Shown here piece by piece: positions 25,227 through 32,881 of a DNA stretch of 64,000 nt (positions are counted from its first letter, which is position 1; every line of letters begins with the position of its first letter). A program made the translations under genes and the position numbers. This stretch comes from Candidatus Nanopelagicus sp. (GTDB taxonomy: Bacteria; Actinomycetota; Actinomycetes; Nanopelagicales; Nanopelagicaceae): contig JAEMTE010000001.1 of the NCBI GenBank assembly GCA_016462445.1, forward strand, positions 1 through 64,000, written 5' to 3'. The notes below the pieces were generated by a model. It did no database searches, was not told where the DNA came from, and was given only the letters and a program-made list of their open reading frames with translations.

Positions 25227-26327
25227 ATGAAATCTGCTCGCAGTATCAGGATCTTTACTGGTATTTCGATCGCAATTCTGGCAATTTCTGCAATTAGTTC
25301 CCTCGCTTTTGGCACAGTCAGTTCCTTTACCAACAAGGTAGATGCATTTGCTGGTTTAGATAAACGACCAGATAAACAATCATCAGCAGTTAATTACCTA
25401 CTAGTTGGCTCTGATACCAGAGAGGGATTAAGTAAGGAAGAGTTAAAAGCCTTGCGAGTTGGCTCTGTTGCTACCGCTGCTGGAAAAAGATCAGACACTA
25501 TGTTGCTAGTTCATATCTCTAAGGCGAGAGATAAAGCGGTCTTAATATCAATTCCGCGAGATAGTTATGCATTAATACCAGAGCACACTACAACGGCAGG
25601 AAAAGTTAAACCAGCAGTGCACTCAAAAATTAACTCCGCATTTAATTGGGGTGATGCACCTTTATTAATTGAAGTAATTGAAAATATGACGCAATTAAAA
25701 ATTGACCATTACATTGAGATTAACTTTGCAGGTTTTGCCAGGGTAGTTGACTCTCTGGGCGGGATTGAAGTTTGTACTAAAAAAGATATTGATGATCCAA
25801 AGAGCCATTTAGTTCTACCAGCTGGTGTTCACACATTAAATGGTATTGAAGCCCTCAAATATGTTCGTACCCGAGAGTTTGATGGATTAGGTGATATCGG
25901 AAGAATGCAACGGCAACAAGCATTTATGTCATCAGTTATACAAAAAGCTACAAGTGCTGGAGTTTTACTAAATCCAATTACAGTGGCAAATTTTATTAAC
26001 TCAGCACTTTCAGCTATGACAACTGATAAAGACTTAAAAAATTCGGATTTAATTACACTTGCTAAGCAGATAAAATCACTATCCGCTGCAAGTGTGCGCA
26101 CACTTACTGTGCCACTTTCAGATTTAAACTACTATGCAAATGGCGTTACTGCTTCAGTTTTATGGGATCCAATACTTGCACCACAACTCTGGGATCGCTT
26201 GCGACAAGATCGGGCGATAGTTGATGAAGTATCACCCTCTCCTTCGCCATCCTCATCAAAAGAAGCGAAGGCTGATGTGGTTGATAAATTTAAAACCCGT
26301 ACCGCAGAGGATAATATCTGTCGGTAA
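25227..26327 (+). CDS. LytR-CpsA-Psr (LCP) family glycopolymer ligase
   Basis: 366 residues: one N-terminal membrane helix (about 8-28) and an extracytoplasmic LCP domain (about 55-265). The domain shows LLVGSDTREG, the arginine-rich RSDTMLLVHIS and SIPRDSYALIP blocks, VDSLGGIEVC and the ALKYVRTREFDGLGDIGRMQRQQAF signature. LCP enzymes attach undecaprenyl-linked glycopolymers to peptidoglycan or the envelope. A Ser/Pro-rich linker and lysine-rich tail follow the domain. It is divergent from the glycosyltransferase, and ugd follows 28 bases downstream, so the three make a polysaccharide-assembly set. Confidence 0.92.
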   Translation: MKSARSIRIFTGISIAILAISAISSLAFGTVSSFTNKVDAFAGLDKRPDKQSSAVNYLLVGSDTREGLSKEELKALRVGSVATAAGKRSDTMLLVHISKARDKAVLISIPRDSYALIPEHTTTAGKVKPAVHSKINSAFNWGDAPLLIEVIENMTQLKIDHYIEINFAGFARVVDSLGGIEVCTKKDIDDPKSHLVLPAGVHTLNGIEALKYVRTREFDGLGDIGRMQRQQAFMSSVIQKATSAGVLLNPITVANFINSALSAMTTDKDLKNSDLITLAKQIKSLSAASVRTLTVPLSDLNYYANGVTASVLWDPILAPQLWDRLRQDRAIVDEVSPSPSPSSSKEAKADVVDKFKTRTAEDNICR

Positions 26328-26343
26328 TTTATTGATTCTTAGG

Positions 26344-26349
26344 TAGGCT
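26344..26349 (+). promoter_or_regulatory. Candidate -10 element for ugd
   Basis: TAGGCT six bases before the ATG at 26356, in the 28-base gap after the LCP gene. It could also be a ribosome binding context (TAGGTAGG), so an internal promoter is only a possibility. Confidence 0.3.
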
Positions 26350-26355
26350 CTTCTA

Positions 26356-27672
26356 ATGGCATTAAAGCTCTCAGTAATTGGTACCGGCTACTTAGGTGCA
26401 ACTCATGCCGCATGCATGGCATCTCTTGGTTTTGAGGTTATTGGCTTTGATACTGAAGGATCAAAAATTGATTTACTTGCAAACGGTAAGGTGCCTTTTT
26501 ATGAACCAGAGCTTGAGGATTTACTTAATGCTCAAATTAAATCTGGCCGGCTTAAATTTACTAAAAATATTACTGATTTAGCAGATGCAGATGTGCACTT
26601 TATTTGTGTTGGTACGCCTCAAGTAAAAGGTGGAAATGCCGCTGATTTAACCTATGTGAACTCTGCCTTAGAAAGTATTGCAAAGGTAGTAAAGCCAGGT
26701 GGGTTAGTAGTTGGTAAATCAACAGTTCCAGTTGGCACTGCAACAAGACTTCGAAATAGATTAATTGAATTAAATCCAAAGGCTGATTTAGCTTGGAACC
26801 CAGAGTTTTTGCGAGAGGGTTTTGCAGTTGAAGACACACTCCATCCAAATCGGTTAGTAGTTGGAGTTGTAAATGATCAGGCAGAGAAAATATTAAAAGA
26901 GGTTTATGCGGTAAATTTAAAGGAGAACACACCATGGGTAAGAGCTGATCTGCCCACTGCTGAATTAGTAAAGGTGGCTGCTAACTCATTTTTAGCAACC
27001 AAAATCTCATTTATAAATGCAATGGCTGAGATATGTGAGGCAGCCGGTGGTGATGTAACAGTTTTAGCTAAAGCAATTGGCTACGACCCAAGAATTGGTA
27101 GCCGTTTCCTGCAAGCAGGTATTGGTTTTGGTGGTGGATGTCTACCTAAAGATATTCGAGCATTTATGGCAAGGGCTGAGGAGTTAGGTGCTAGCCAAGC
27201 CGTTGAGTTCCTAAAAGAGGTTGATGCAATAAACCTACGAGCAAGACAGAGGATTATTGAGTTGGTAAGAAAAGATTTATCAGATGATTTGCAAGGCAAA
27301 AAGGTAGCAATTTTAGGAGCAGCATTTAAACCTGATAGTGATGATGTGCGCGACTCTCCAGCACTTGATATTGCTGCCCAAATTCAAGCAGCAGGGGCGG
27401 TAGTTACTGTTCATGACCCAAAGGCAATAGTAAATGCGCAGAAGCGCTTTCCTGCTTTAAAATTTGCTGAAGATATTGATAACACACTTAAAGATGCTGA
27501 AATAGTTTTACACCTAACTGAGTGGAAGATTTATCGAGAGATTGATCCAGTTAAGGCAAAATCATTAGTAAAGAGTGCCATCATGATCGATGGCCGAAAT
27601 GCATTAGATCGCACCACTTGGCAAAGTGCTGGCTGGAAATTTAGGGCACTTGGGCGAGCAAATAATGAGTGA
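26356..27672 (+). CDS. ugd: UDP-glucose 6-dehydrogenase
   Basis: Oxidises UDP-glucose to UDP-glucuronate in two NAD-dependent steps, providing acidic sugar for surface glycans. The 438-residue enzyme has the N-terminal nucleotide fold GTGYLGATHA, STVPVGTATR, the central NPEFLREGFAVED, and the catalytic loop FGGGCLPKDIRAF with the active cysteine. Its C-terminal domain begins at KKVAILGAAFKPDSDDVRDSPAL. UDP-mannose or other nucleotide-sugar substrates cannot be excluded. Its stop overlaps the CoA-binding protein gene by 8 bases. Confidence 0.93.
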   Translation: MALKLSVIGTGYLGATHAACMASLGFEVIGFDTEGSKIDLLANGKVPFYEPELEDLLNAQIKSGRLKFTKNITDLADADVHFICVGTPQVKGGNAADLTYVNSALESIAKVVKPGGLVVGKSTVPVGTATRLRNRLIELNPKADLAWNPEFLREGFAVEDTLHPNRLVVGVVNDQAEKILKEVYAVNLKENTPWVRADLPTAELVKVAANSFLATKISFINAMAEICEAAGGDVTVLAKAIGYDPRIGSRFLQAGIGFGGGCLPKDIRAFMARAEELGASQAVEFLKEVDAINLRARQRIIELVRKDLSDDLQGKKVAILGAAFKPDSDDVRDSPALDIAAQIQAAGAVVTVHDPKAIVNAQKRFPALKFAEDIDNTLKDAEIVLHLTEWKIYREIDPVKAKSLVKSAIMIDGRNALDRTTWQSAGWKFRALGRANNE

Positions 27673-28057
27673 TCAAATAGATCAATCACTTGCCTTAAAA
27701 ACTTGGGCGGTAGTTGGCTTAAGTAATAATTCAGAGCGTGCAGCATATGGTGTTGCAAAGCTATTAATTGAGAAAGGTCATACTGTAATTCCAGTTCATC
27801 CAAAGGCAGAGAGCGTGCATGGTCAGAAAGGTTATGCAAAACTCTCTGACATTCCAGTATCTATAGATGTAGTAGATATATTTGTTAACTCTGATTTAGC
27901 TGGCAATGTGGTGGATGAAGCAATTACAATTGGTGCAAAGGGTGTTTGGTTGCAGTTAGATGTAATAGATGCTGCAGCAGTTTCTAGAGCAAAAGATGCC
28001 GGTCTTCTTACAGTTATGAACCGATGTCCTGCGATTGAGTATAAGAAGCGCGTTTAA
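27665..28057 (+). CDS. CoA-binding (YccU-type) Rossmann protein
   Basis: A 130-residue single-domain protein of the CoA-binding family (PF13380-like): KTWAVVGLSNNSERAAYGVAKLLIEKGH, VIPVHPKAESVHGQKGYAKLSDIP and the final NRCPAIEY, typical of the YccU group. The function is unknown; relatives bind CoA. The ATG at 27665 lies inside the last codons of ugd (8-base overlap) with GGGCGAG nearby, so expression is coupled. It ends head-to-head with the PurK-like gene, the coding sequences abutting without a terminator. Confidence 0.85.
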   Translation: MSDQIDQSLALKTWAVVGLSNNSERAAYGVAKLLIEKGHTVIPVHPKAESVHGQKGYAKLSDIPVSIDVVDIFVNSDLAGNVVDEAITIGAKGVWLQLDVIDAAAVSRAKDAGLLTVMNRCPAIEYKKRV

Positions 28058-28879
28058 TTACTCATCTATCTCACCGCTGTAGTACTGCTGCGCATGAATA
28101 ATTTCAGTAAGTAATTTCTCTAAATTATTGCCAGCTATACCCACCTGCTTACTAGATTGGTCAAACTTTAAATCTGGATTACGTGCCATTAGATGTAGGT
28201 ATGGGCGATAATCATCACTTGCCTCATCAGTTATTAACTTTCCTGTAATTACAAAGTTTTCAAATGCATTTGTGCTTCCTAATGGTAAATCTAATACTGC
28301 TCGCAAATACTGCTCAAAGTAATTTGTTACTGAACCAATCTGGCTCCAATATTGGGCAAGTGGAGTTAACCAATTAATTTTAACTAATTTTTTGTAATCT
28401 GCAGCATCGACTAATAATTCAAATGCTCCAACTAAGCCAATCTCACCTACTAATTTGAAAGCTGAGAGTTGTATTTGCTCTAGTTGATCATCACTTACTC
28501 CAGGTGGTGGAGTGATTGTTAAATTATTAGTAACTAAAGTTGCTGGCCAACATGCAATCTGATTATGAGCAGATCTTGCAATTAGAATTGAAAAACAATC
28601 ACCAGTTACTGGAGTTTTCTCAATTAATGATAGTTGCTCCAAGGTTTTACTCGATGGATATATCCGCACTCCAGAGCGCTCAACTGTCTTAATGGTCGAG
28701 ATTGCAAGAAGATCTGGCTCTATACAGAGCAGTTGGCAATCTTTAGAAAACTCAATTAATTGATCTGGACTGATATGGCTTGGCCCAAATTTAATTCCTA
28801 CCCCAAGTTTGCGCCCCTCATTTTCATAAACTGCCCTCGCCCAGTCACCTGCAATTAGGCCAACAATCGGGAATGTCAT
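28058..28879 (-). CDS. PurK-like protein lacking the ATP-grasp core, probably inactive as carboxylase
   Basis: 273 residues, against about 370-390 for PurK (N5-carboxyaminoimidazole ribonucleotide synthetase). The N-terminal fold aligns (VGLIAGDWARAVYENEG; EFSKDCQLLCIEPDLLAIS; ERSGVRIYPSSKTLEQLSLIEK). A block of roughly 90 residues that normally carries the KAxxGGYDGKG-type ATP lid is then missing. After it the protein resumes with FSILIARSAHNQIACWPA, FKLVGEIGLVGAFELLV and the clear PurK C-terminus FEQYLRAVLDLPLGSTNAFEN. The metal-binding Glu/Asn and the 'NEIAPRPHNSGH' block are replaced by KINWLTPLAQYWS. The frame is open with no internal stop, and a TAACCT hexamer sits 6 bases before the ATG. 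purE is not adjacent. Catalytic loss is inferred. Confidence 0.8.
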   Translation of the reverse strand: MTFPIVGLIAGDWARAVYENEGRKLGVGIKFGPSHISPDQLIEFSKDCQLLCIEPDLLAISTIKTVERSGVRIYPSSKTLEQLSLIEKTPVTGDCFSILIARSAHNQIACWPATLVTNNLTITPPPGVSDDQLEQIQLSAFKLVGEIGLVGAFELLVDAADYKKLVKINWLTPLAQYWSQIGSVTNYFEQYLRAVLDLPLGSTNAFENFVITGKLITDEASDDYRPYLHLMARNPDLKFDQSSKQVGIAGNNLEKLLTEIIHAQQYYSGEIDE

Positions 28880-28885
28880 GTAATA

Positions 28886-28891
28886 AGGTTA
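28886..28891 (-). promoter_or_regulatory. Candidate -10 element for the PurK-like gene (leaderless)
   Basis: TAACCT on the minus strand six bases before the ATG at 28879. The 20-base divergent gap with maf is shorter than one promoter, so the maf promoter region must overlap this gene. Confidence 0.4.
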
Positions 28892-28899
28892 CCTGCATA

Positions 28900-29499
28900 A
28901 TGGTTCAAATAATTCTCGCCTCCTCCTCAACATCAAGATTGCGGCTTCTTGAGAGTTCTGGAATTAAACCAAAGGTTATGGTCAGTGGCGTTGATGAAGA
29001 GGCACAAGAGTTATTATCACTATCTCCTGCCGAACTTGTTATTGCCTTAGCTATTTTAAAAGCTCATACCGTTAAAGATAAGGCACCTGCTAATTCATTA
29101 ATTCTCGGATGTGATTCAACATTTGAGTTTGATCATAAGTCACTTGGTAAACCTGGAAATAGAGAGAGTGCAATTGTTAGATGTAGGCAGTTAAGTGGGC
29201 AATTTGGTTATCTACATACAGGTCATTGTTTAATAGATTTAAAGCAAGGCATTGAGTTAAGTGAAAGATCTACTGCTAAGGTGCAATTTGCGCAGATGAG
29301 CGAGGAAGAAATAATTGATTATGTTGACTCTGGCGAACCATTGCATGTAGCAGGTGGTTTTACATTAGATGGATTAAGCGCACCCTTCATTACAAATATT
29401 GAGGGTGATCCAAGTGGAATTATTGGCTTATCCCTGCCGCTACTGCGAAAGATGATCATTTCACTTGGATATAGTTGGCCAGAACTAAAAAATAAGTAA
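28900..29499 (+). CDS. maf: Maf-family nucleoside triphosphate pyrophosphatase
   Basis: A 199-residue house-cleaning NTPase (dTTP/UTP or modified nucleotides). It begins IILASSSTSRLRLLE, the SxSxxR phosphate-binding motif, and has the VSGVDEE and ILGCDSTFEFD metal sites, GKPGNRESAIVRCRQLSGQ and the AGGFTLDGLSAPFI closing block. The start at 28900 (AAGGTT upstream) is preferred over an in-frame start 27 bases earlier that would overlap the divergent PurK-like promoter. In M. tuberculosis maf (Rv3282) is also near purK (Rv3276c). Confidence 0.88.
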   Translation: MVQIILASSSTSRLRLLESSGIKPKVMVSGVDEEAQELLSLSPAELVIALAILKAHTVKDKAPANSLILGCDSTFEFDHKSLGKPGNRESAIVRCRQLSGQFGYLHTGHCLIDLKQGIELSERSTAKVQFAQMSEEEIIDYVDSGEPLHVAGGFTLDGLSAPFITNIEGDPSGIIGLSLPLLRKMIISLGYSWPELKNK

Positions 29500-29509
29500 T
29501 TATTTAGGA

Positions 29510-29515
29510 TAAGTT
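29510..29515 (+). promoter_or_regulatory. Candidate -10 element for the PNP-pgm-deoC operon
   Basis: TAAGTT six bases before the ATG at 29522; a TAGGAT five bases further upstream is an alternative. It would drive the salvage operon from the phosphorylase on. Confidence 0.4.
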
Positions 29516-29521
29516 TGGCTT

Positions 29522-30331
29522 ATGAGCGATCTTTATAAAGACCCAATTGGCACTGCAGAAGCTGCAGCAAAAGTAATTGCAAAGATAACTGGTGTTGAAA
29601 AACATGATGTGGCTTTGGTTATGGGCTCAGGTTGGATCTCAGCTGCTGATGCACTTGGAAAGGCAGAACATGAATTTGCAGTTACTGATCTGCCCGGATT
29701 TCCAGCTCCAACTGTTTTAGGTCATGGTGGCAAAGTTAGGTCATATAAATTAGCAAACTCGGTAAATGCATTAGTTTTCTTAGGTAGAACTCATTTTTAT
29801 GAAGGTTTAGGTATGGAGCCAGTTGCTCATGCAGTTAGAACTGCAGTTAAAGCAGGTTGTCGGACAATTGTTCTAACAAATGCTTGTGGTGGTATTAATA
29901 CCGATTACAAAGTAGGCCAGCCAGTTTTAATTAAAGACCACATCTCATTAACTGCTGCCTCTCCTTTAATTGGCGCAGATTTTGTTGATCTGACCGATCT
30001 TTATAGCAAGCGACTACGTGAGTTAGTGAAGGCAGAGGATCCATCACTTGCCGAAGGTGTTTATGTGCACTGGCGTGGACCTTCATATGAAACTCCAGCA
30101 GAAATTAAGATGATGCGCACAATGGGCGCAGATCTAGTTGGTATGTCAACGGTGCCAGAGGCGATTGCTGCACATGCACTCGGTGCACAGATTCTTGCAA
30201 TATCACTAGTAACAAATGCTGCAGCTGGTGTAACTGGTGAGAAGTTAAATCATGCTGAGGTAATTGCTGCTGGAAAAGCTGCCGCAGATCGCATGGGAAA
30301 TCTCTTAGCAAAGGTGTTGCCTAAGCTGTGA
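29522..30331 (+). CDS. punA: Purine nucleoside phosphorylase (trimeric type)
   Basis: Splits purine (deoxy)nucleosides with phosphate to the base and (deoxy)ribose-1-phosphate. The 269-residue trimeric (PNP I/II) form shows VALVMGSGWI, FPAPTVLGHGGKVRS, FLGRTHFYEG, TNACGGINTDYKVG and GMSTVPEAIAAHALG. It starts the co-directional block PNP-pgm-deoC-ALDH; the next gene overlaps by 4 bases. Order PNP-pmmB and add-deoA-cdd matches Rv3307-Rv3315c of M. tuberculosis. It is central to purine salvage here. Confidence 0.92.
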   Translation: MSDLYKDPIGTAEAAAKVIAKITGVEKHDVALVMGSGWISAADALGKAEHEFAVTDLPGFPAPTVLGHGGKVRSYKLANSVNALVFLGRTHFYEGLGMEPVAHAVRTAVKAGCRTIVLTNACGGINTDYKVGQPVLIKDHISLTAASPLIGADFVDLTDLYSKRLRELVKAEDPSLAEGVYVHWRGPSYETPAEIKMMRTMGADLVGMSTVPEAIAAHALGAQILAISLVTNAAAGVTGEKLNHAEVIAAGKAAADRMGNLLAKVLPKL

Positions 30332-31941
30332 TCTCAGATCAGCTGCGTCTTGAGATTCAAGAGTGGATTAAAAATGATCCAGATAAGAAAACTTCAGAAC
30401 AGTTAAGTAGGTGGTTAGCAGAGAATAATGAGAAAGATTTAAACCGCTGCTTTAATGGCTTTTTGCAATTTGGTACTGCTGGATTACGAGGTCCAGTCGG
30501 TCCTGGACCTTCCTGCATGAATCGCGCAGTTGTTAGTAGAACAGCAGCTGGCATTGTTTCATTTATGAAGAAAAATAATTTAACCTCAGTTGTAATTGGT
30601 AGAGATGCCCGCCATGGATCAAAGGAGTTTGCGCAAGATAGTGCTGAGATATTTGCTGGAAGTGGAATAAAAACTTATGTACTGCCAAGAATGCTGCCAA
30701 CCCCAGTTTTAGCCTTTGCAGTTAATAAATTAAAGACAGATGTTGGGATTATGGTTACTGCTAGCCACAACCCAGCAGCAGATAATGGCTATAAGGTTTA
30801 TTTAGGTGGCACGGTTTTAGGTGTTAATTACCGAGGCTCTCAAATTACCTCACCCGTTGACCAGATGATCTCAGATGAGATATCAAAGGCAGATCTAGCA
30901 CCTAATCGATCAAGCTCTTTTGAAACTGTTAATGAGTCAGTAATCTCTGATTACATTTCATCGGTTACAAGATTATCTACATCTGCAGGTAAGTTAAAGA
31001 TTATTTATACCGCACTCCACGGAGTAGGGGCTGAGACCTTTATTTCAGTATTTCAAAAAGCTGGCTTTAATGACCTAATTCTTGTGAGTGAGCAAAATGA
31101 ACCAGATCCTAATTTTCCTACTACTGCATTTCCAAATCCAGAGGAGTCTGGAGTAATTGATTTAGCAATTGAGTACGCAAAAAAACATAATGCTGATTTA
31201 GTAATTGCAAATGATCCTGATGCAGATAGATGCGCTGTTGCAGTAAATGACCCAGAGAGTGGCTGGCGAATGCTACGTGGTGATGAGGTAGGAGTAATTC
31301 TGGGAAAGTATTTAGTTGAGAAAAATATATCTACCAGTAAAGCATTTGCTAACTCACTTGTCTCATCCTCATTACTAGCCAAGATTGCAAAGAAAAATGG
31401 TGTCAAATTTCACGAAACTTTAATTGGCTTTAAGTGGATCTCTAAAGTTGAAAACCTGGGTTATGGATATGAAGAGGCTCTTGGCTACTGCGTGGATCCA
31501 GATTATGTAAATGATAAGGATGGAATTAGCGCAGCATTACTACTTGCTCAATTAGTTAGTGAATTAAAACAATCTGGCACTTCACTTAATGATTACCTCC
31601 AAAGTATCGGCAATGAGTTTGGTTTTCATGCTACAGATCAAATTTCTATCCGATTTACTGATTCAGCAGCGATTGATAGCCTGCTTAGTAAAATAAGCAA
31701 AAATCCTCCTAAAGAGTTATCTGGCTTTGCCTTGCAATCAGTTGAAGATTTAAATTTATCTAAAACTATGCCAACGCCTGGAATTCGAATGAAGTATGCC
31801 GGTGAGATCAGAGTAATTATTAGAGCTAGCGGCACTGAGCCAAAGTTAAAGTGTTACATCGAGGTTGTTTGTAATAGTAAATCTGAGGCTAATTTATTGA
31901 TCTCGCAAATTAAGCAGGCATTGACTAAAGTACTCTCATGA
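30328..31941 (+). CDS. pmmB: Phosphohexomutase/phosphopentomutase (PmmB/PgcA-like)
   Basis: 537 residues of the alpha-D-phosphohexomutase superfamily: catalytic phosphoserine loop GIMVTASHNPA (Ser about 146), metal loop NDPDADRCAVAV (about 293-304), sugar loop with GYEEALGYCVDPDYVNDKDG and phosphate loop IRASGTEPKLKCYIE. Its overlap with the purine nucleoside phosphorylase (4 bases) and with deoC suggests it converts (deoxy)ribose-1-phosphate to the 5-phosphate as well as, or instead of, hexose phosphates. That role is inferred from context. It is only distantly similar to the manB gene at 630-1985. Confidence 0.88.
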   Translation: MISDQLRLEIQEWIKNDPDKKTSEQLSRWLAENNEKDLNRCFNGFLQFGTAGLRGPVGPGPSCMNRAVVSRTAAGIVSFMKKNNLTSVVIGRDARHGSKEFAQDSAEIFAGSGIKTYVLPRMLPTPVLAFAVNKLKTDVGIMVTASHNPAADNGYKVYLGGTVLGVNYRGSQITSPVDQMISDEISKADLAPNRSSSFETVNESVISDYISSVTRLSTSAGKLKIIYTALHGVGAETFISVFQKAGFNDLILVSEQNEPDPNFPTTAFPNPEESGVIDLAIEYAKKHNADLVIANDPDADRCAVAVNDPESGWRMLRGDEVGVILGKYLVEKNISTSKAFANSLVSSSLLAKIAKKNGVKFHETLIGFKWISKVENLGYGYEEALGYCVDPDYVNDKDGISAALLLAQLVSELKQSGTSLNDYLQSIGNEFGFHATDQISIRFTDSAAIDSLLSKISKNPPKELSGFALQSVEDLNLSKTMPTPGIRMKYAGEIRVIIRASGTEPKLKCYIEVVCNSKSEANLLISQIKQALTKVLS

Positions 31942-32873
31942 TTATCGATGGCAGTGAGAGCTCATTAAAGAAGTTTTTATCTGAGCTACCCCCTGTTGAT
32001 CAGGTTGGTGCAGAGGCAAGAGCTTCGATGCTTGCTACTAGGAGTATTAAAACAACAAGTAAAGCTTGGGCAATTGATATGGCAATTAGCATGGTCGATC
32101 TAACAACTTTAGAAGGTGCTGATTCTGCCGGAAAAGTTAAAGCACTTTGTGCAAAAGCAGTTCGCCCAGATCCAACTGATTTAACAGTTCCTTCAGTTGG
32201 CGCAATCTGTGTCTACAATGACATGGTAAAGATTGCTCGTACCGAATTAAATTCAATTGGTGGCAGTGAAGTTGCAGTTGCAGCGGTTGCGACCGCTTTC
32301 CCATCTGGTAGGGCATCTCTTAACGTTAAAAAGTTAGATACTCAAGATGCTATTGATGCTGGTGCTAATGAAATTGATATGGTGATTGATCGTGGTGCAT
32401 TTCTATCTGGTCACCTAGGTGAGGTTTTTGATCAAATTAAAATTATTAAAGAGTTGTGCGGAAATAAAGCTCACTTAAAGGTAATTTTAGAAACTGGTGA
32501 GTTAGTTACATATGACAATGTTAGAAAAGCTTCTTATCTTGCAATGCTTGCGGGTGCTGATTTTATTAAGACAAGTACCGGCAAGGTCGCACCTGCTGCT
32601 ACTGCTCCAGTAGTTTTGGTGATGCTAGAGGCGGTTAGAGATTACTTCACACTGACTGGTACCAGAATTGGCGTTAAGCCAGCAGGAGGAATTAGAACTA
32701 CTAAGGATGCAATAAAGCAGCTGGTCTTAGTAAATGAGACAGCAGGGCCAGAGTGGCTTAAGCCATCCCTATTTAGAATCGGTGCAAGTGCACTTTTAAA
32801 CGATTTATTAATGCAGCGAATGAAGTTACGTACTGGGCACTACGCTAGTGCTAATTACGTAACGATGGATTAG
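31938..32873 (+). CDS. deoC: Deoxyribose-phosphate aldolase
   Basis: Cleaves 2-deoxyribose-5-phosphate to acetaldehyde and glyceraldehyde-3-phosphate. The 311-residue long form shows the class I aldolase segment GADFIKTSTGKVAP with the Schiff-base lysine at about 211, EIDMVIDRGAF near 145-154 and GIRTTKDA-like phosphate site. Its start overlaps the mutase stop by 4 bases. The acetaldehyde it makes would be oxidised by the aldehyde dehydrogenases immediately downstream, which fits deoxynucleoside use as a carbon source. Confidence 0.93.
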   Translation: MIIDGSESSLKKFLSELPPVDQVGAEARASMLATRSIKTTSKAWAIDMAISMVDLTTLEGADSAGKVKALCAKAVRPDPTDLTVPSVGAICVYNDMVKIARTELNSIGGSEVAVAAVATAFPSGRASLNVKKLDTQDAIDAGANEIDMVIDRGAFLSGHLGEVFDQIKIIKELCGNKAHLKVILETGELVTYDNVRKASYLAMLAGADFIKTSTGKVAPAATAPVVLVMLEAVRDYFTLTGTRIGVKPAGGIRTTKDAIKQLVLVNETAGPEWLKPSLFRIGASALLNDLLMQRMKLRTGHYASANYVTMD

Positions 32874-32881
32874 GTGGTGTC

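Noticed and set aside
28058..28879. Calling the PurK-like gene a plain pseudogene
   Set aside because: There is no stop or frameshift, both ends are conserved and a promoter element is in place, so I list it as a coding gene with probable loss of the original activity.
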